Below are positions 8,368 through 15,930 of a stretch of DNA of 64,000 bases, one piece after another. Under the pieces are notes generated by a model. The model saw only the letters and a program-made list of their open reading frames with translations. It was not told the origin of the DNA and did not search any database. The DNA comes from Knoellia locipacati (GTDB taxonomy: Bacteria > Actinomycetota > Actinomycetes > Actinomycetales > Dermatophilaceae), in NCBI RefSeq assembly GCF_007992835.1, contig NZ_BKBA01000004.1, positions 124,001 through 188,000 on the forward strand. The letters are read 5' to 3'. The position numbers and the translations under genes were made by a program. Positions within the stretch are counted from its first letter, which is position 1. The number at the start of each line of letters is the position of its first letter.

Positions 8368-8952
8368 ATGCGGAAGATCGTGGCGTTCACCCTGATGGGG
8401 ATCGACGGTGCCGTGGAGGATCCGAGCCTGCTCTTCCCTCCCAGCGACCTGCCCGACGAGCCGTTCTCCTTCGACGAGGAGTCCGAGGCCTTCGAGGCTG
8501 AGGTCATCGCGACCCAGGACGCCATCCTCCTCGGGCGCAACCAGTGGGAGGAGTGGCAGCGGTTCTGGCCGGGCGCCTCGGGCCCCTTCGCCGACTTCAT
8601 CAACGGTGTCGACAAGTACGTCCTGACGTCGCGTCCGCTCGATGCCGAGTGGGCAGGTTCGGTGCCCGTGCAGGGTTCGCTCCCCGACGTCATCGAGGAG
8701 CTCAGAGCGAAGCCGGGCAGTGACGTCGGGGTGCACGGGAGCATCCAGCTCGTGCAGTCCCTCATCGAGGCCGACCTGCTCGACGAGCTGCGCCTCATCG
8801 CCACCCCCGTGGTCGGCGCACCCGGACGCCGACTCTTCGACAACCTCAAGGCTCCCCAGCGCTACCGGCTCGTGAGCGCCGCGGCGTCGTCGACGGGGAA
8901 CCTGCTCCTCACCTACGACAGGCCGGGGTCGCCCTCTCCCGTGGAGTCCTGA
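8368..8952 (+). CDS. RibD C-terminal/dihydrofolate reductase-like family protein
   Basis: A 194-residue protein of the RibD-C superfamily, which includes NADPH-dependent reductases and many uncharacterised YyaP-like proteins. Visible hallmarks are the N-terminal strand RKIVAFTLMGIDGAVEDP, the mid-domain ATQDAILLGRNQWEEW, and the substrate-site stretch GVHGSIQLVQSLIEADLLDELRLIATPVVGAPGRRLF. I chose the ATG at 8368 because the conserved first strand begins immediately there; an upstream in-frame start would add eleven unrelated residues. The gene is transcribed away from the defense island and its 3' end overlaps the convergent sigma factor gene by 40 bases. Substrate unknown. GC and octamer content match the core chromosome, so this gene marks the far side of the island boundary. 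Confidence 0.82.
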   Translation: MRKIVAFTLMGIDGAVEDPSLLFPPSDLPDEPFSFDEESEAFEAEVIATQDAILLGRNQWEEWQRFWPGASGPFADFINGVDKYVLTSRPLDAEWAGSVPVQGSLPDVIEELRAKPGSDVGVHGSIQLVQSLIEADLLDELRLIATPVVGAPGRRLFDNLKAPQRYRLVSAAASSTGNLLLTYDRPGSPSPVES

Positions 8953-10247
8953 CCAGCGGCTCCGTGGCGTGACGCCGTCAGGTTCTCCTGTGCTCGGCGT
9001 TGCAGGACGGCTCGCTCGCCTTCATTGCTCGTGAGCCCAGCCGCCTCGGTGAAGGCCTCGGCTGCCTGCGCGTGCAGACCCGCACGCTCCAACAGGTCGC
9101 CGCGCACACTGGGCAGGAGTGGGGAGTCGCTGAGTGCGCCTGCGTCGAGCCCCGACAGCACCGCCAACCCCGAGTCCGGCCCGAACGCCCGCCCGTGGGC
9201 CACCGCCCGGTTCACCTCGACGACGGCCCCCGGCGCCGCCGAGGCCAGCACGTCGTACAACGCCGCGATCCTGCGCCAGTTCGTGTCCTCCGCCCGCCCC
9301 GCCCGGGCGTGCTCGGCCGCGATGCACGCCTGAAGGAAGTACTTCCCGACCGCGGCTCCCTGAGAGGCCAGCTGCTCCGCACGCCCCAGCACGGCCAGCC
9401 CACGTCGGACCAGCAAGGCGTCCCACCGGCTTCGATCCTGCGCCTCCAGCAGCACCGGCTCGCCGCGCGAGTCGAGGCGGGCCGGCATACGGGAGGCTTG
9501 GATCTCGAGCAGTGCCTGGAGGCCGAGCACCTCGACGTCGTCGGGAGCGAAGCCGACGAGCATCCGCGCAAGCCGCAGCGCTTCGTCCGCGAGGGCCGGT
9601 CGCATCCAGTCCTCGCCGGCGGTGGCTGAGTAGCCCTCGTTGAAGATCAGGTAGATCACGGCCATGACGTCACCGAGGCGCGCGGTCCGCTCCGGCCCGG
9701 TCGGCAGCTCGAACTGCGCCCGGGTCGTCACCAGTGTCTTCTTGGCGCGCGAGATCCGCTGACCCATGGACGACTCGCTCACGAGGAACGCTCGGGCGAT
9801 CTCCGACGTCGTGAGACCGCCGACCAGGCGGAGCGTCAGGGCGGCGCGTGACTCAGGCGTGAGCGCGGGGTGGCAGGACAGGAAGATGAGCCGGAGGACG
9901 TCGTCCTCGATGGAGTCCACCTGGTCGTCGAGGTCCGGCACGGTCGCCTCCTCTCCACCGCGGGCATGCTCGAGCTCGGCCGTCTTGCGGCGCAGGGTGT
10001 CGGCCCGCCGGAAGTGGTCGACGCCGCGACGCTTCGCGACGGCCATGAGCCAGGCACCCGGGTTCTCGGGCACCCCACCCACCGGCCACTGCTCCAGCGC
10101 GGCGACGAGGGCGTCCTGCGCGAGGTCCTCGGCCAGGTCGAGGTCACGGGTCATCCGGGTGAGAGCCCCGACGAGGCGGGCCGACTCGGCCCGCCACGTC
10201 GTGACGATGGCCTCGTCGAGGTTCTCCGAACTGGTCTGTGCCGGCAC
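8913..10247 (-). CDS. ECF42-type RNA polymerase sigma factor with long C-terminal extension
   Basis: A 444-residue extracytoplasmic-function sigma factor. Region 2 is recognisable in the first 100 residues (LTRMTRDLDLAEDLAQDALVAALEQWP, then NPGAWLMAVAKRRGVDHFRR) and region 4 near 130-190 (LVGGLTTSEIARAFLVSESSMGQRISRAKK). The remaining roughly 250 residues are a helical, TPR-like extension (FNEGYSATAGEDWMRPALADEALRLARML) that defines the ECF42 group and is needed for activity in studied members. The gene lies 23 bases downstream of a DGPF-family gene, the conserved partner of this group. No anti-sigma factor is present, as is normal here. The promoter upstream of the pair matches the published ECF42 signature, so the factor probably activates its own operon. 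The inducing signal is unknown. Confidence 0.9.
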   Translation of the reverse strand: MPAQTSSENLDEAIVTTWRAESARLVGALTRMTRDLDLAEDLAQDALVAALEQWPVGGVPENPGAWLMAVAKRRGVDHFRRADTLRRKTAELEHARGGEEATVPDLDDQVDSIEDDVLRLIFLSCHPALTPESRAALTLRLVGGLTTSEIARAFLVSESSMGQRISRAKKTLVTTRAQFELPTGPERTARLGDVMAVIYLIFNEGYSATAGEDWMRPALADEALRLARMLVGFAPDDVEVLGLQALLEIQASRMPARLDSRGEPVLLEAQDRSRWDALLVRRGLAVLGRAEQLASQGAAVGKYFLQACIAAEHARAGRAEDTNWRRIAALYDVLASAAPGAVVEVNRAVAHGRAFGPDSGLAVLSGLDAGALSDSPLLPSVRGDLLERAGLHAQAAEAFTEAAGLTSNEGERAVLQRRAQENLTASRHGAAGQDSTGEGDPGLS

Positions 10248-10270
10248 ACGGCCAGCGTAGGCAGTCCCGG

Positions 10271-10645
10271 TCAGTCGCCGGGTGCGTCCGGACCGTTGGA
10301 GATCTGGCGCAGGGTCGAGATGACCGTGACCTCGGGCCAGTGCTCGGCGTGGAGCTCGGCGAACTTCTGCTGGTCGGCCACGGCGTCCTCAAGGCTGTCG
10401 TACTGCAGGATCGACCAGCCGCCGACGACCTCCTTGGCCTCGGCGTACGGGCCGTCGACCCGGCTCACCTCGCCCTTGCGGACGACGAAGTTCACCGCGT
10501 CCTCGGTGCCGTAGAGGCCGCCTCCGTCGAGGAAGACCCCCGAGGCGGCGCGCTCACCGATGTGGGCGTCCATCGCGTCGAACAGCGACTGGGGCGGCGT
10601 GCCGATGCCCTCTTCCATCCTCACGAATCCCATGAAACGCGGCAT
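10271..10645 (-). CDS. YCII-related DGPF domain protein, partner of ECF42 sigma factor
   Basis: A 124-residue single-domain protein of the YCII/DGPF family, a dimeric alpha-beta barrel fold. The naming motif is present as VDGPYAEAKEVVGGW near residues 66-80; FMGFVRMEEG opens the domain. I start at the ATG at 10645, which has AGGAGG eight bases upstream and gives the normal family length; longer frames add unrelated residues. Biochemical function is not established for the family; members accompany ECF41/ECF42 factors and are their usual direct targets. The gene is first in a two-gene operon with the sigma factor. Confidence 0.88.
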   Translation of the reverse strand: MPRFMGFVRMEEGIGTPPQSLFDAMDAHIGERAASGVFLDGGGLYGTEDAVNFVVRKGEVSRVDGPYAEAKEVVGGWSILQYDSLEDAVADQQKFAELHAEHWPEVTVISTLRQISNGPDAPGD

Positions 10646-10692
10646 TGTGGTTCCTCCTGTTTGCGTGACGGTGTGGTGCTTCGTGCACGTAC

Positions 10693-10719
10693 GTCGAACG
10701 GCTCCCGGTGTCTTCGACA
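10693..10719 (-). promoter_or_regulatory. Candidate ECF42-dependent promoter
   Basis: On the minus strand TGTCGA (10719-10714) is followed after exactly 17 bases by CGAC (10696-10693). As I recall, the signature reported for Streptomyces ECF42 targets is TGTCGA in the -35 region and CGA/TC in the -10 region, which this matches. It lies about 50 bases upstream of the DGPF start, giving a leader of roughly 40 bases. It implies positive autoregulation. Confidence 0.65.
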
Positions 10720-10744
10720 TCCGGTCCCAGGATTCTTTCTCGGA

Positions 10745-11347
10745 TCATGCCTGAGGGTTCGGAAGGTCGCCCGACGTCGACTCCGCGCCGGCTGCCGCCC
10801 CTGACGACCTCACCGAGGCAACCTGCTTGGCCGCCTCCGCCGCGCCGTTCACACCGAGGACGACGCCCATCCACGTGATGAGGGCCTGGCGCACGTCGGA
10901 CTCGACGAACGACCGGGCATCCGGCCAGACGACGACACCCACGAGGAGGGCGACGACAGGGATGGAGGCGGCCGCCCGCATCGTGTCGAACTGGGTCAGC
11001 CCGTACGCGAACCCGCACAGGGCCGCGCCGCCCACCCCCATGGCGAACTTCGTCTTCGCGTCGATGACCATGCCCTGAGGCGCGGCCACCGCGAAGAGCA
11101 GCTCGATCGCACCGATGATGATGAGCACCGCCGCGATGGCGTGCATCGGTGCGCGTCTGCTCTGTCCCCGCGTCCGGTACCAGAGCAGGCAACCCGCGAC
11201 GATGAACGCGATGGCCAGAGCGGCGGTCGCCCGCTTGGCCCACGTCGGGAAGGGGCCCGTCGTCGTCGGGAACGCGAGGATCGAGAACCACACGAACATC
11301 ACGAGGAAGACCGCGGTCGCGCTCTGCCAGATCCTCAGCCGGTCCAT
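10745..11347 (-). CDS. Hypothetical membrane protein, about six transmembrane segments
   Basis: A 200-residue integral membrane protein I cannot assign to a family. Hydrophobic segments are visible around AVFLVMFVWFSILAF, AALAIAFIVAGCLLWY, MHAIAAVLIIIGAIELLFAVAA, FAMGVGGAALCGFAYGL, SIPVVALLVGVVVW and ALITWMGVVLGVNGAA. The C-terminal 30 residues are polar and Ser/Gly/Ala-rich. The ATG at 11347 follows GGAGGAACC, a strong ribosome-binding site; an in-frame start 19 codons upstream looks spurious. It is transcribed toward the ECF42 operon but separated from it by that operon's own promoter. Confidence 0.6.
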   Translation of the reverse strand: MDRLRIWQSATAVFLVMFVWFSILAFPTTTGPFPTWAKRATAALAIAFIVAGCLLWYRTRGQSRRAPMHAIAAVLIIIGAIELLFAVAAPQGMVIDAKTKFAMGVGGAALCGFAYGLTQFDTMRAAASIPVVALLVGVVVWPDARSFVESDVRQALITWMGVVLGVNGAAEAAKQVASVRSSGAAAGAESTSGDLPNPQA

Positions 11348-11455
11348 GGTTCCTCCCCGAGCTCGGTCCGGAACCGCGCGAACACGCAGTTCCGCGGGTT
11401 CCATCGTCCTCCTGGCACGGGCGGACGGGAGGCCAACGGCGAATCCTGTTGCTGG

Positions 11456-11497
11456 GGTCCTCAGGAAGGCGCGCTCGGTGACGTTGTTGTGAGGACC
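11456..11497. terminator. Hairpin downstream of the SRPBCC gene
   Basis: GGTCCTCA (11456-11463) and TGAGGACC (11490-11497) are exact inverted arms, 11 bases past the stop of the minus-strand SRPBCC gene. The right arm extends to TTGTGAGGACCGGG, a 14-mer found again in the hairpin at 17.86 kb. No T-run follows, as is usual for high-GC terminators. Confidence 0.45.
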
Positions 11498-11507
11498 GGG
11501 CCTCGGC

Positions 11508-12116
11508 CTACTCGTCCGGGCGGCGCTCCCCAGGTCCGGGTCGACGATTCCGCGCGGACTCCGTGAGGCGTTCGGTGAGGCCGGCGGCGAGTCCGCGGAT
11601 GGTCAGCTCGTCGAACAGGCCGCCGACCGTCCGCGCCACCCACTGGCGCCGCACCGGCGCCAACCGCACCCGGAACAGCAGTCGGGTGGCTGCTTCGGCT
11701 CCGTCATCGGACCCGGTCGGGCGCAGGACGATCGACCACGTCATCCGCATCGACCCGCGCGTCGACGTGTGGACGAGGTGCCGCTCCGGCGCCAGCAGCG
11801 CGACCGTGAAGGTCTCGTCGCGACCGCCGTAGTCGGGGATGACGTCGCCGACCGCGAGCGCCTGCCAGCGCTGGTCCACCCTGCGCAGGGCCCGCCGGCC
11901 AGGCGGGACGAGCCGCTCGACGCGGCGAGGGAGGTACCAGCCGGCCCGCTTCTTGCCGAGCTGGACGACCCACGGCCAGACGTCGCGCGGGGGTGCGGGG
12001 ACCGTGAAGGCCGTGTCCATGACGACGTCGGGATGGGGGACGAGGTCGTCGCCCGGACGGCGTTCTGCCCTCTCCTGCGGCGACGGTCGGACGTCACCCG
12101 AAGCCCGCAGCCTCAT
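11508..12116 (-). CDS. SRPBCC (START/polyketide cyclase-like) family protein
   Basis: A 202-residue protein with the SRPBCC ligand-binding fold. Recognisable features are VPHPDVVMDTAFTVPAPPRDVWPWVVQLGKKRAGWY near residues 26-65 and the strand-rich centre DETFTVALLAPERHLVHTSTRGSMRMTWSIVLRP. The longest start is preferred because family members retain the short VPxPDxxxD lead before the first strand; an internal ATG at 12020 would cut it off. The C-terminal 50 residues are helical and end in a basic tail. Ligand unknown. It stands alone on the minus strand with a hairpin just past its stop. Confidence 0.75.
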   Translation of the reverse strand: MRLRASGDVRPSPQERAERRPGDDLVPHPDVVMDTAFTVPAPPRDVWPWVVQLGKKRAGWYLPRRVERLVPPGRRALRRVDQRWQALAVGDVIPDYGGRDETFTVALLAPERHLVHTSTRGSMRMTWSIVLRPTGSDDGAEAATRLLFRVRLAPVRRQWVARTVGGLFDELTIRGLAAGLTERLTESARNRRPGPGERRPDE

Positions 12117-12143
12117 CCTCGGAGTGTAGGCACGATGGTCGGG

Positions 12144-12317
12144 TCAGTCCTCCGACTCGTTCGTCCCGGCGTCGCCGTCACTCTTTGTCTCCGCAGCGTC
12201 GGTGGTCAGGTCCAGGTCGGCGAGCGGGTCGACCCACCCCGGGGGCGGCGGAGGGTCCGGCGTCACCGGCGGGAAGGTCGTGCCGTCGGGTTGCAGGTGC
12301 GAGTGGTGCTGTTCCAT
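12144..12317 (-). CDS. Small acidic proline-rich hypothetical protein
   Basis: A possible 57-residue protein starting at the ATG at 12317. It is rich in proline near residue 20 (DPPPPPGW) and ends in an acidic, serine/threonine-rich tail. I know no family. Support is weak: a modest upstream GGTGG, an open frame, and no better explanation for the interval between the SRPBCC and PPOX genes. It could be spurious. Confidence 0.3.
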   Translation of the reverse strand: MEQHHSHLQPDGTTFPPVTPDPPPPPGWVDPLADLDLTTDAAETKSDGDAGTNESED

Positions 12318-12409
12318 GCCGATGCTGTCCACCTCTTGACCCTGCCCCGATCGGGCGCGGCCAGACGCGGGGCCGGTGACCATTTGGCCGGTGGCCCGAA
12401 GTGCCCGGT

Positions 12410-12793
12410 TCAGAGGTTGCCGAGCACCCGGTCGACGGCGATCTCGATGACCACACGCTCAGGGTTGACGCGCGGCTGTCGGTAGCGCACGGCATACCTC
12501 TCGACGGCGTCGGCAACGGACTGCGCATCGGACAGGACACGCGACGGACCCTCGAGCGAGAGCCAGTGGCGACCCTCGACCTGGCAGACGACGGCGCGAC
12601 CAGTCCGGGCCGCGTTGCGCGCCTTCTGCGACGTGCCGCTCGTGATGACCCGGGCGATCCCGGTCGCTGCGTCCCAGGTGAAGCCGACGGGGACGACGTG
12701 CGGCGAGCCGTCGCGGCGCAGCGTCGTCAGGGTGGCGAGGTGCCGGTCGGTGAGGAAGGCGAGGGCATCGTCGGACAGCTCGCTGGGGTTCAT
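12410..12793 (-). CDS. PPOX-class pyridoxamine 5'-phosphate oxidase-like, probably F420-dependent
   Basis: A 127-residue split-barrel protein. It shows the opening [29 protein letters not shown], the strand [29 protein letters not shown] and RWLSLEG-like core, typical of actinobacterial PPOX proteins that bind F420 or flavin to reduce small molecules. The ATG at 12793 gives the usual compact length; the open frame continues 127 codons upstream with low-complexity arginine-rich sequence that is not part of the protein. The octamer GGCATACC falls inside the coding sequence. Substrate unknown. Confidence 0.8.
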   Translation of the reverse strand: MNPSELSDDALAFLTDRHLATLTTLRRDGSPHVVPVGFTWDAATGIARVITSGTSQKARNAARTGRAVVCQVEGRHWLSLEGPSRVLSDAQSVADAVERYAVRYRQPRVNPERVVIEIAVDRVLGNL

Positions 12794-12918
12794 GGCCACG
12801 TGGTGAGGATGCCACGGCTGCCCCGAGCTCTTGCGTCTGCGCCTCCGGTTGCTAGAGCCGCCACATCCGCAGACGCCAGGGCCAGCCGGCCAGCCGCATG
12901 ACTCCGGGCGGGCCGCGC

Positions 12919-13530
12919 TCAGAACGTCGCGCGCAGCAGCATCGCCGCCAGCGCGAACATCACCACGCCGATGAGCACCTCGATGACCTGCCAGACCCGC
13001 GGCCGCGCGAGCCAGCGCGAGGCGAGGTGCGCGGCATACCCCAGAGCGGTGAACCACACGACGCTCGCGACCCCGGCGCCCGCCCCGAACCACCACCGAC
13101 CGGTCGGCCCGTGCGCGGTACTGAGGTTGCCGAGGAGGAGCACCGTGTCGAGGTAGACGTGCGGGTTGAGCCACGTGAGCGCCACCGCGGTCAGTGCCGC
13201 TGACCCGCGACCGGCCGCGCTCGCGCTCAGTGCCTGCGGGTGCCGCGCCGAGAGGAGCGACCGGATCCCGAACCAGACGAGGTATGCCGCACCCGCACCC
13301 GTGATGACCCGCAGCAGTCCCGGGCGGCTCTCAACCAAGGCGCCGACGCCGAGCACCCCGGCGACGATGAGGACGAGGTCGCTCAGCGCGCAGATCGCGA
13401 CGACGACCCCGACCCGGTCGCGGGCGATGCCCTGACGCAGGACGAACGCGTTCTGGGCGCCGATCGCGATGATGAGCGAGAAGCCGGACAGGAGGCCGCT
13501 GAGGGTGGCGGCGAGGATCGTGGTGTTCAT
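12919..13530 (-). CDS. LysE/ArgO-family amino acid exporter
   Basis: A 203-residue, six-helix membrane exporter for basic amino acids. Family features are the N-terminal [25 protein letters not shown], the second helix [17 protein letters not shown], and the conserved [19 protein letters not shown] in the second half. It removes excess lysine or arginine, for example during growth on peptides. It is divergent from a LysR-type regulator across 83 bases, the classic lysE/lysG arrangement, so expression is probably induced by intracellular lysine or arginine through that regulator. Which amino acid is exported cannot be read from sequence. Confidence 0.92.
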   Translation of the reverse strand: MNTTILAATLSGLLSGFSLIIAIGAQNAFVLRQGIARDRVGVVVAICALSDLVLIVAGVLGVGALVESRPGLLRVITGAGAAYLVWFGIRSLLSARHPQALSASAAGRGSAALTAVALTWLNPHVYLDTVLLLGNLSTAHGPTGRWWFGAGAGVASVVWFTALGYAAHLASRWLARPRVWQVIEVLIGVVMFALAAMLLRATF

Positions 13531-13613
13531 CGGGGTCGACGCTAGGGCTGGGTGCGAGTGAAGGCCAGCAAAGGATTCTTCAGGTTCATTAGCAGTGCTT
13601 CATCTAGGCTGGA

Positions 13614-14483
13614 GTGGTGCAGGCCGACCAGCTCCGAGCGCTCCTCGCCGTCGTCGACGAGGGGACCTTCGAGGCTGCCGCCCGACGACTCCACCTCACC
13701 CCGTCGGCGGTGAGCCAACGGATCAAGGCGCTCGAGCACGGGCTGGGCCGCGTCGTCGTGCGCCGCGGCTTCCCGTGCGAGGCCACCGATGCCGGGGAGG
13801 TGCTCGTGCGGCTGGCCCGGCAGCAGCACCTGCTCGAGCAGGAGGCGCGCGCCGCCCTCGACGAGAGTGCCGCGCCGCGCGAGCTGCCGGTCGTCGTCAA
13901 CGCCGACTCGCTCGCCACGTGGTTCCCCGCCGTGCTCCACGAGGTGGCCGAGTGGGAGGGGGTGGTCCTGCGGCTCCACGTTGAGGACGAGGGGCACAGC
14001 CACGAGCTGCTCCGCGCCGGCACCGTCCTCGGTGCGGTGACGTCGAGCCCCGCTGCCGTGCAGGGCTGCTCGGTGGAGCGGATCGGCGGCATGCGCTACC
14101 TCCCGGTCGCGACGCCGGGGCTGCGCGACCGGTTCGGTCGTGGTCGGGGAGCGGACTGGGCCCGTATGCCGGTCCTGCAGTTCAACGAGCACGACGACGT
14201 CCAGCGTGGCGTGCTGCGTGCCCACGGTGTCGCGGACGACGCGGCGCCACCGACCCACCGCATCCCGTCGTCGGAGGCGTTCGCCGAGGCGGTGCGTGCC
14301 GGCCTCGGCTGGGGTGCGCTGCCCGAGGCCCAGTGCCTGGCGGACCTCGAGCGGGGCAGGCTCGTGCGGCTCACGGCTCGCGAGCACGTCGACGTGCCGC
14401 TGCACTGGCAGGCGTGGCGACTGCGCTCACCGCTCGTCGACCGCCTCACCGAGACGATCCGGGCGCACGCACCCGCCCGCTGA
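13614..14483 (+). CDS. LysR-family regulator, ArgP/LysG type
   Basis: A 289-residue LysR-type regulator. The N-terminal winged helix is visible (LRALLAVVDEGTFEAAARRLHLTPSAVSQRIKALEHGLG, residues 7-45), followed by a periplasmic-binding-protein-like effector domain. Sequence and the divergent lysE place it in the ArgP/LysG group that senses basic amino acids. The start is the GTG at 13614 with GGAG close upstream; GTG at 13617 is equally possible. The gene ends against a 23-bp-arm hairpin shared with the convergent secreted-protein gene. Confidence 0.9.
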   Translation: MVQADQLRALLAVVDEGTFEAAARRLHLTPSAVSQRIKALEHGLGRVVVRRGFPCEATDAGEVLVRLARQQHLLEQEARAALDESAAPRELPVVVNADSLATWFPAVLHEVAEWEGVVLRLHVEDEGHSHELLRAGTVLGAVTSSPAAVQGCSVERIGGMRYLPVATPGLRDRFGRGRGADWARMPVLQFNEHDDVQRGVLRAHGVADDAAPPTHRIPSSEAFAEAVRAGLGWGALPEAQCLADLERGRLVRLTAREHVDVPLHWQAWRLRSPLVDRLTETIRAHAPAR

Positions 14484-14495
14484 CACGGCCCCTGA

Positions 14496-14559
14496 CGACT
14501 GATTGCCCCTGTGGGACACCCTCGCTGGCGCTCGGATGTCCCACAGGGGCAATCAGTCG
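14496..14559. terminator. 23-bp-arm perfect hairpin between convergent genes, ACTGATTGCCCC family
   Basis: Arms 14496-14518 and 14537-14559 are perfect complements around an 18-base loop. The outer arm contains ACTGATTGCCCC, also found at the outside of the hairpin near 24.75 kb, although the inner arms differ. It lies between the LysG stop and the secreted-protein stop, so it can act as a bidirectional terminator. Confidence 0.7.
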
Positions 14560-14572
14560 GAACGGGTGACGG

Positions 14573-15930
14573 TCAGGGGATCGCCGTCGTGGCCGCCGAC
14601 GTCCTGGCGACCGAGGTGTAGCCGGTCTTGCTCCCCGTGACGCGGACGGTGAGCGTCTTGCCCTTGTCCGTGGTGGTGAGGGCGAAGGTGCTCGAGGTGG
14701 CACCGGTGATGGCGACACCCGATCGGTACCACTGGTAGGCCAGCGTGACCGGTGCCGGACCCCACGTGCCGGGCACGGCGGTGAGCGTGGAGCCCACGGC
14801 CTTCGTCCCGCTGATGGTGGGGGTCGGTGCGGTGAGCGTGCCCGCGACGACGGCGGCCGTGGCGGCCGAGACCTTCGCGGCCGCGGCATACCCGGTCTTG
14901 CGGCCGGTGACGGTCACGGTGATCGCCTTGCCGGTGTCGGAGCCCGTGAGCACGTAGGTGCTCGCGGTCGCGCCGGTGATCGCCACTCCGGCTCGGTTCC
15001 ACTGGTAGGAGAGGGTGACCGGTGCCGGTCCCCACGTGCCGGCAGTGGCGGTGAGCGTGGAGCCGGCCTTGACCGTGCCGCTGATCGTCGGCGTGGCCGT
15101 CGTGAGGACACCGAGGACCGTGGCCGTGGCGGTGGAGGTCTTGGCGACCGTGGTGTAGCCGGACTTCGTGCCGGTGACCCGCAGGGTCAGGGTCGCGCCC
15201 ATGTCGGTGGTCGTGAGCTTGTAGGTGCTGGCGGTGGCACCGGTGATGGCGACACCGGAGCGGAACCACTGGTAGGCCAGCGTGACCGGTGCCGGTCCCC
15301 AGGTCCCGGCCGTCCCGGTCAGCGTGGAGCCGACGCGAGCCGTCCCGGTGACCGTCGGTGTCGGCGCCGTGAGCGCACCGAGGACCGTCGTCGTCGCGAC
15401 CGAGGTCTTGGCGACGGCGCTGTAGCCGGTCTTGGTGCCCGTGACCCGGACCGTGAGGGTCTTGCCCTGGTCGGTGGTCGTGAGCTTGTAGGTGCTCGCG
15501 GTGGCACCCGTGATCGCGACACCGGAGCGGAACCACTGGTAGGCGAGGGTGACCGGTGCCGGGCCCCACGTACCGGGGACGGCGGTGAGCGTGACACCGA
15601 CCGTCCGGGATCCGGAGATCGTCGGGGTCGGTGCGGTGAGCGTGCCGGCGGCGACCGCGGCGGTGGCGGCGGACGTCTTGGCCACCGTCGTGTAGGCGGA
15701 CTTGGTGCCCGTGACCGTCACGGTGATCGCCTTGGCGTAGTCGCTGCCGGTGAGCGTGTAGGTGCTGGCGGTGGCACCGGGGATGGCGACCCCGGCCCGC
15801 TTCCACTGGTAGGCGAGGGTGACCGGTGCCGGGCCCCACGTGCCCGGTGTGGCGGTGAGGACGGAGCCGACCGTGGCCGTGCCGGTGATCGTCGGGGTCG
15901 GTGCGGTGAGGGTCCCGAAGGTCGCCGCGA
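14573..15930 (-). repeat. Five tandem approximately 267-bp coding repeats
   Basis: The DNA encoding the last five Ig-like repeats recurs at about 267-base spacing; the block GTGACCGGTGCCGG is found in each unit (near 14747, 15014, 15281, 15549 and 15819). Units are much closer to each other than to the two upstream repeats, which indicates recent duplication or gene conversion. Copy number may vary between strains and be mis-assembled from short reads. Confidence 0.85.

Noticed and set aside
10554-11291. Long Arg/Gly/His-rich frame on the minus strand over the DGPF and membrane-protein genes
   Set aside because: It overlaps two well-supported genes in another frame and has the composition of a GC-bias shadow.
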